A stretch of DNA of 64,000 nucleotides, taken from Seminavis robusta. Its lineage: Eukaryota; Bacillariophyta; Bacillariophyceae; Naviculales; Naviculaceae. The notes under the pieces are model-generated. The model was not told the origin of the DNA, did not search any database, and saw only the letters and a program-made list of their open reading frames with translations. Made by a program: the position numbers and the translations under genes. Of this stretch, positions 63,001 to 64,000 are shown piece after piece. Numbering within the stretch: position 1 is the first letter of the stretch; each line of letters opens with the position of its first letter. The stretch lies in NCBI GenBank assembly GCA_903772945.1, contig CAICTM010000388.1, positions 1-64,000 of the forward strand, read 5' to 3'.

Positions 63001-63383
63001 GTGACACGGAGAGCTTGCTGGGGTATCTCAATGAAGCCGTTCGGCACACGTATCCTCGGGCGTCCAAGAAGCAGCAGATGATATCTCGTCTGGATCCCTT
63101 TTACTACGACGATCGACGACGTTCCTTGGAAGAGCGTCGCCAGGAGACTCACCGTCGTCTGGAGGAAGACCGACGTGGGTTGCGAAAACGTCGCAAAGAT
63201 TGTCGCCGTCGCCGCAGGTTGGGCGTCGATAGCGGCAAGGCACGAGATGACCTTGACGACTTTTTGGACAAGTTGCAGTCTTTGAAGGATGCCGGTCGCT
63301 TGGGTGATGTTGACGATTCGCGGTACGAGTATTGGAAGGATCTTGCGACTGGAGTCAAGGATCAGCTTCACGATGATGACTAA
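60066..63383 (+). CDS. Secreted beta-propeller phytase with esterase-like N-domain, four exons
   Basis: Exons 60066-60674, 60754-62542, 62625-62729 and 62851-63383 keep one frame of 1011 residues. A signal peptide (IFLRSLLCCQLLFLLTNTAE) starts the protein. Residues about 130-430 match the 'esterase-like activity of phytase' domain (GFTGLSVNPNEKKLYAATGD, VVGLVSLDDNGGFLVLERSD). From about 515 the phytase propeller follows: RAKDPAIWIHPSVPEYSLI, GLVHVYDMSG, GVDVMYAFKLG, IAIITDRAGNRIETYKI, GSNGIVVDQELGYIYVTID, GDGYLVVSVSGDSTFAVFER. Such enzymes release phosphate from phytate and other organic phosphates outside the cell, using Ca. An Arg-rich tail (DRRRSLEERRQETHRRLEED) is unusual. Multiple N-sequons fit secretion. 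Likely induced by phosphate shortage, as in other algae (inference). The last acceptor (ACCAAAG, 62850) follows an A-run and is the weakest junction. Confidence 0.85.
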
Positions 63384-64000
63384 AACATACATATTATATG
63401 AAGTCATGTATTTTGCCAATTGCCAGGCAGCTTGATTGCTAGCTAGCAATCCCCTCCGATACAGAACATGCACCCTTCGTTATATGGTACATCGTACCAC
63501 AGATGACCACACAGCTCCACAAACTCATCCCCACCACATCCGCAGCGCGACATCGGTTTCTCACCACGACCGACGACGGACATACCGCTACACTTTAGGA
63601 CATAAGAGGATCAAACAATTATTACAGCGGTTCTCTGACCTTGGTGTTCTCCGGTAGTTAGTATTTACGTATTGCAGGAGCCAAAACAAGCTCACCGCTT
63701 GAGCTCCGCGTGTCGCTTAAATATGAACGTGAACTTTGCTTGCCTGGCAAGTGTGTCTGAAGTGTGAGATGGGAGAAATTGTGAACCCAATCATTCCAAC
63801 ATAGACTGCCTTGCACTCCTATGATACATGTACCGTACCTTAGTAAAGTTAGTAAACTGTTGTGGTGTGGAAATACCCCATTTCTTGTGATCAACACTCC
63901 TCCTGTTTCCGTGAAGGTGGTTTAGCTCAAACTGACCGGCAACTCGGCAATCGGCAAGCAAACCTCCACAGGCCAAAAGCGCCGACGATCGATTTTGAAG
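63384..64000. other. Intergenic to window end, no gene seen
   Basis: About 600 bases downstream of the phytase gene. One TTGCTAGCTAGCAA palindrome at about 63434. No protein-like frame. Confidence 0.4.

Overview
The window is nuclear DNA of a photosynthetic stramenopile, most likely a raphid pennate diatom close to Seminavis. This is an inference from diatom-type plastid presequences (signal peptide followed by Phe), several protein families typical of diatoms, short GT-AG introns of 75-121 bases, and intergenic DNA full of GTAC and CTAG palindromes. About 24 protein genes are supported, on both strands, mostly as divergent or convergent pairs. Eight of them were assembled across introns by joining reading frames at consensus splice sites that keep the protein in frame. 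I recognised no tRNA, rRNA or CRISPR.

Layout. 0-13.7 kb: a methyltransferase cut by the window edge, a reductase of the extended SDR family, a small two-exon plastid-targeted membrane protein, a diatom-type small protein, the nucleolar factor RRP1/NOP52, a classical SDR, a leucine-rich-repeat membrane protein and an acidic repeat protein. 13.9-19.1 kb: a 5.2-kb block without credible genes but crowded with short inverted repeats, opened by a perfect 27-bp foldback; it abuts a MULE-type transposase gene (19.1-21.3 kb). 22.8-39.6 kb: a single-pass glycoprotein, a glycine-zipper protein, a three-exon amidohydrolase, a FUSC/ALMT-like transporter, a peroxin-14-like protein carrying a PUB domain, a PhyH-type dioxygenase divergent from it, an orphan coiled-coil gene and a diatom-family Cys-motif protein. 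39.9-54.8 kb: an array of a 12-bp motif in both orientations, a small orphan gene, a histidine phosphatase, a seven-exon 1550-residue membrane protein (EGF, LNR and propeller-like repeats), a Golgi-type glycosyltransferase, a MYND-finger protein and a plastid-targeted TPR-like protein. 54.8-60 kb: repeat-rich intergenic DNA. 60-63.4 kb: a four-exon secreted beta-propeller phytase.

The genes do not form one pathway; they are ordinary, independently expressed diatom genes. The parts most worth a second look are the palindrome-dense block, which contains three tandem hairpins whose stems change in a compensating way (15823-15951) and a family of hairpins sharing an AGGA loop; the PEX14-PUB fusion; the 1550-residue surface protein; and the AAATGAGAAACT array. 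All function calls rest on reading motifs by eye; no database search was run.
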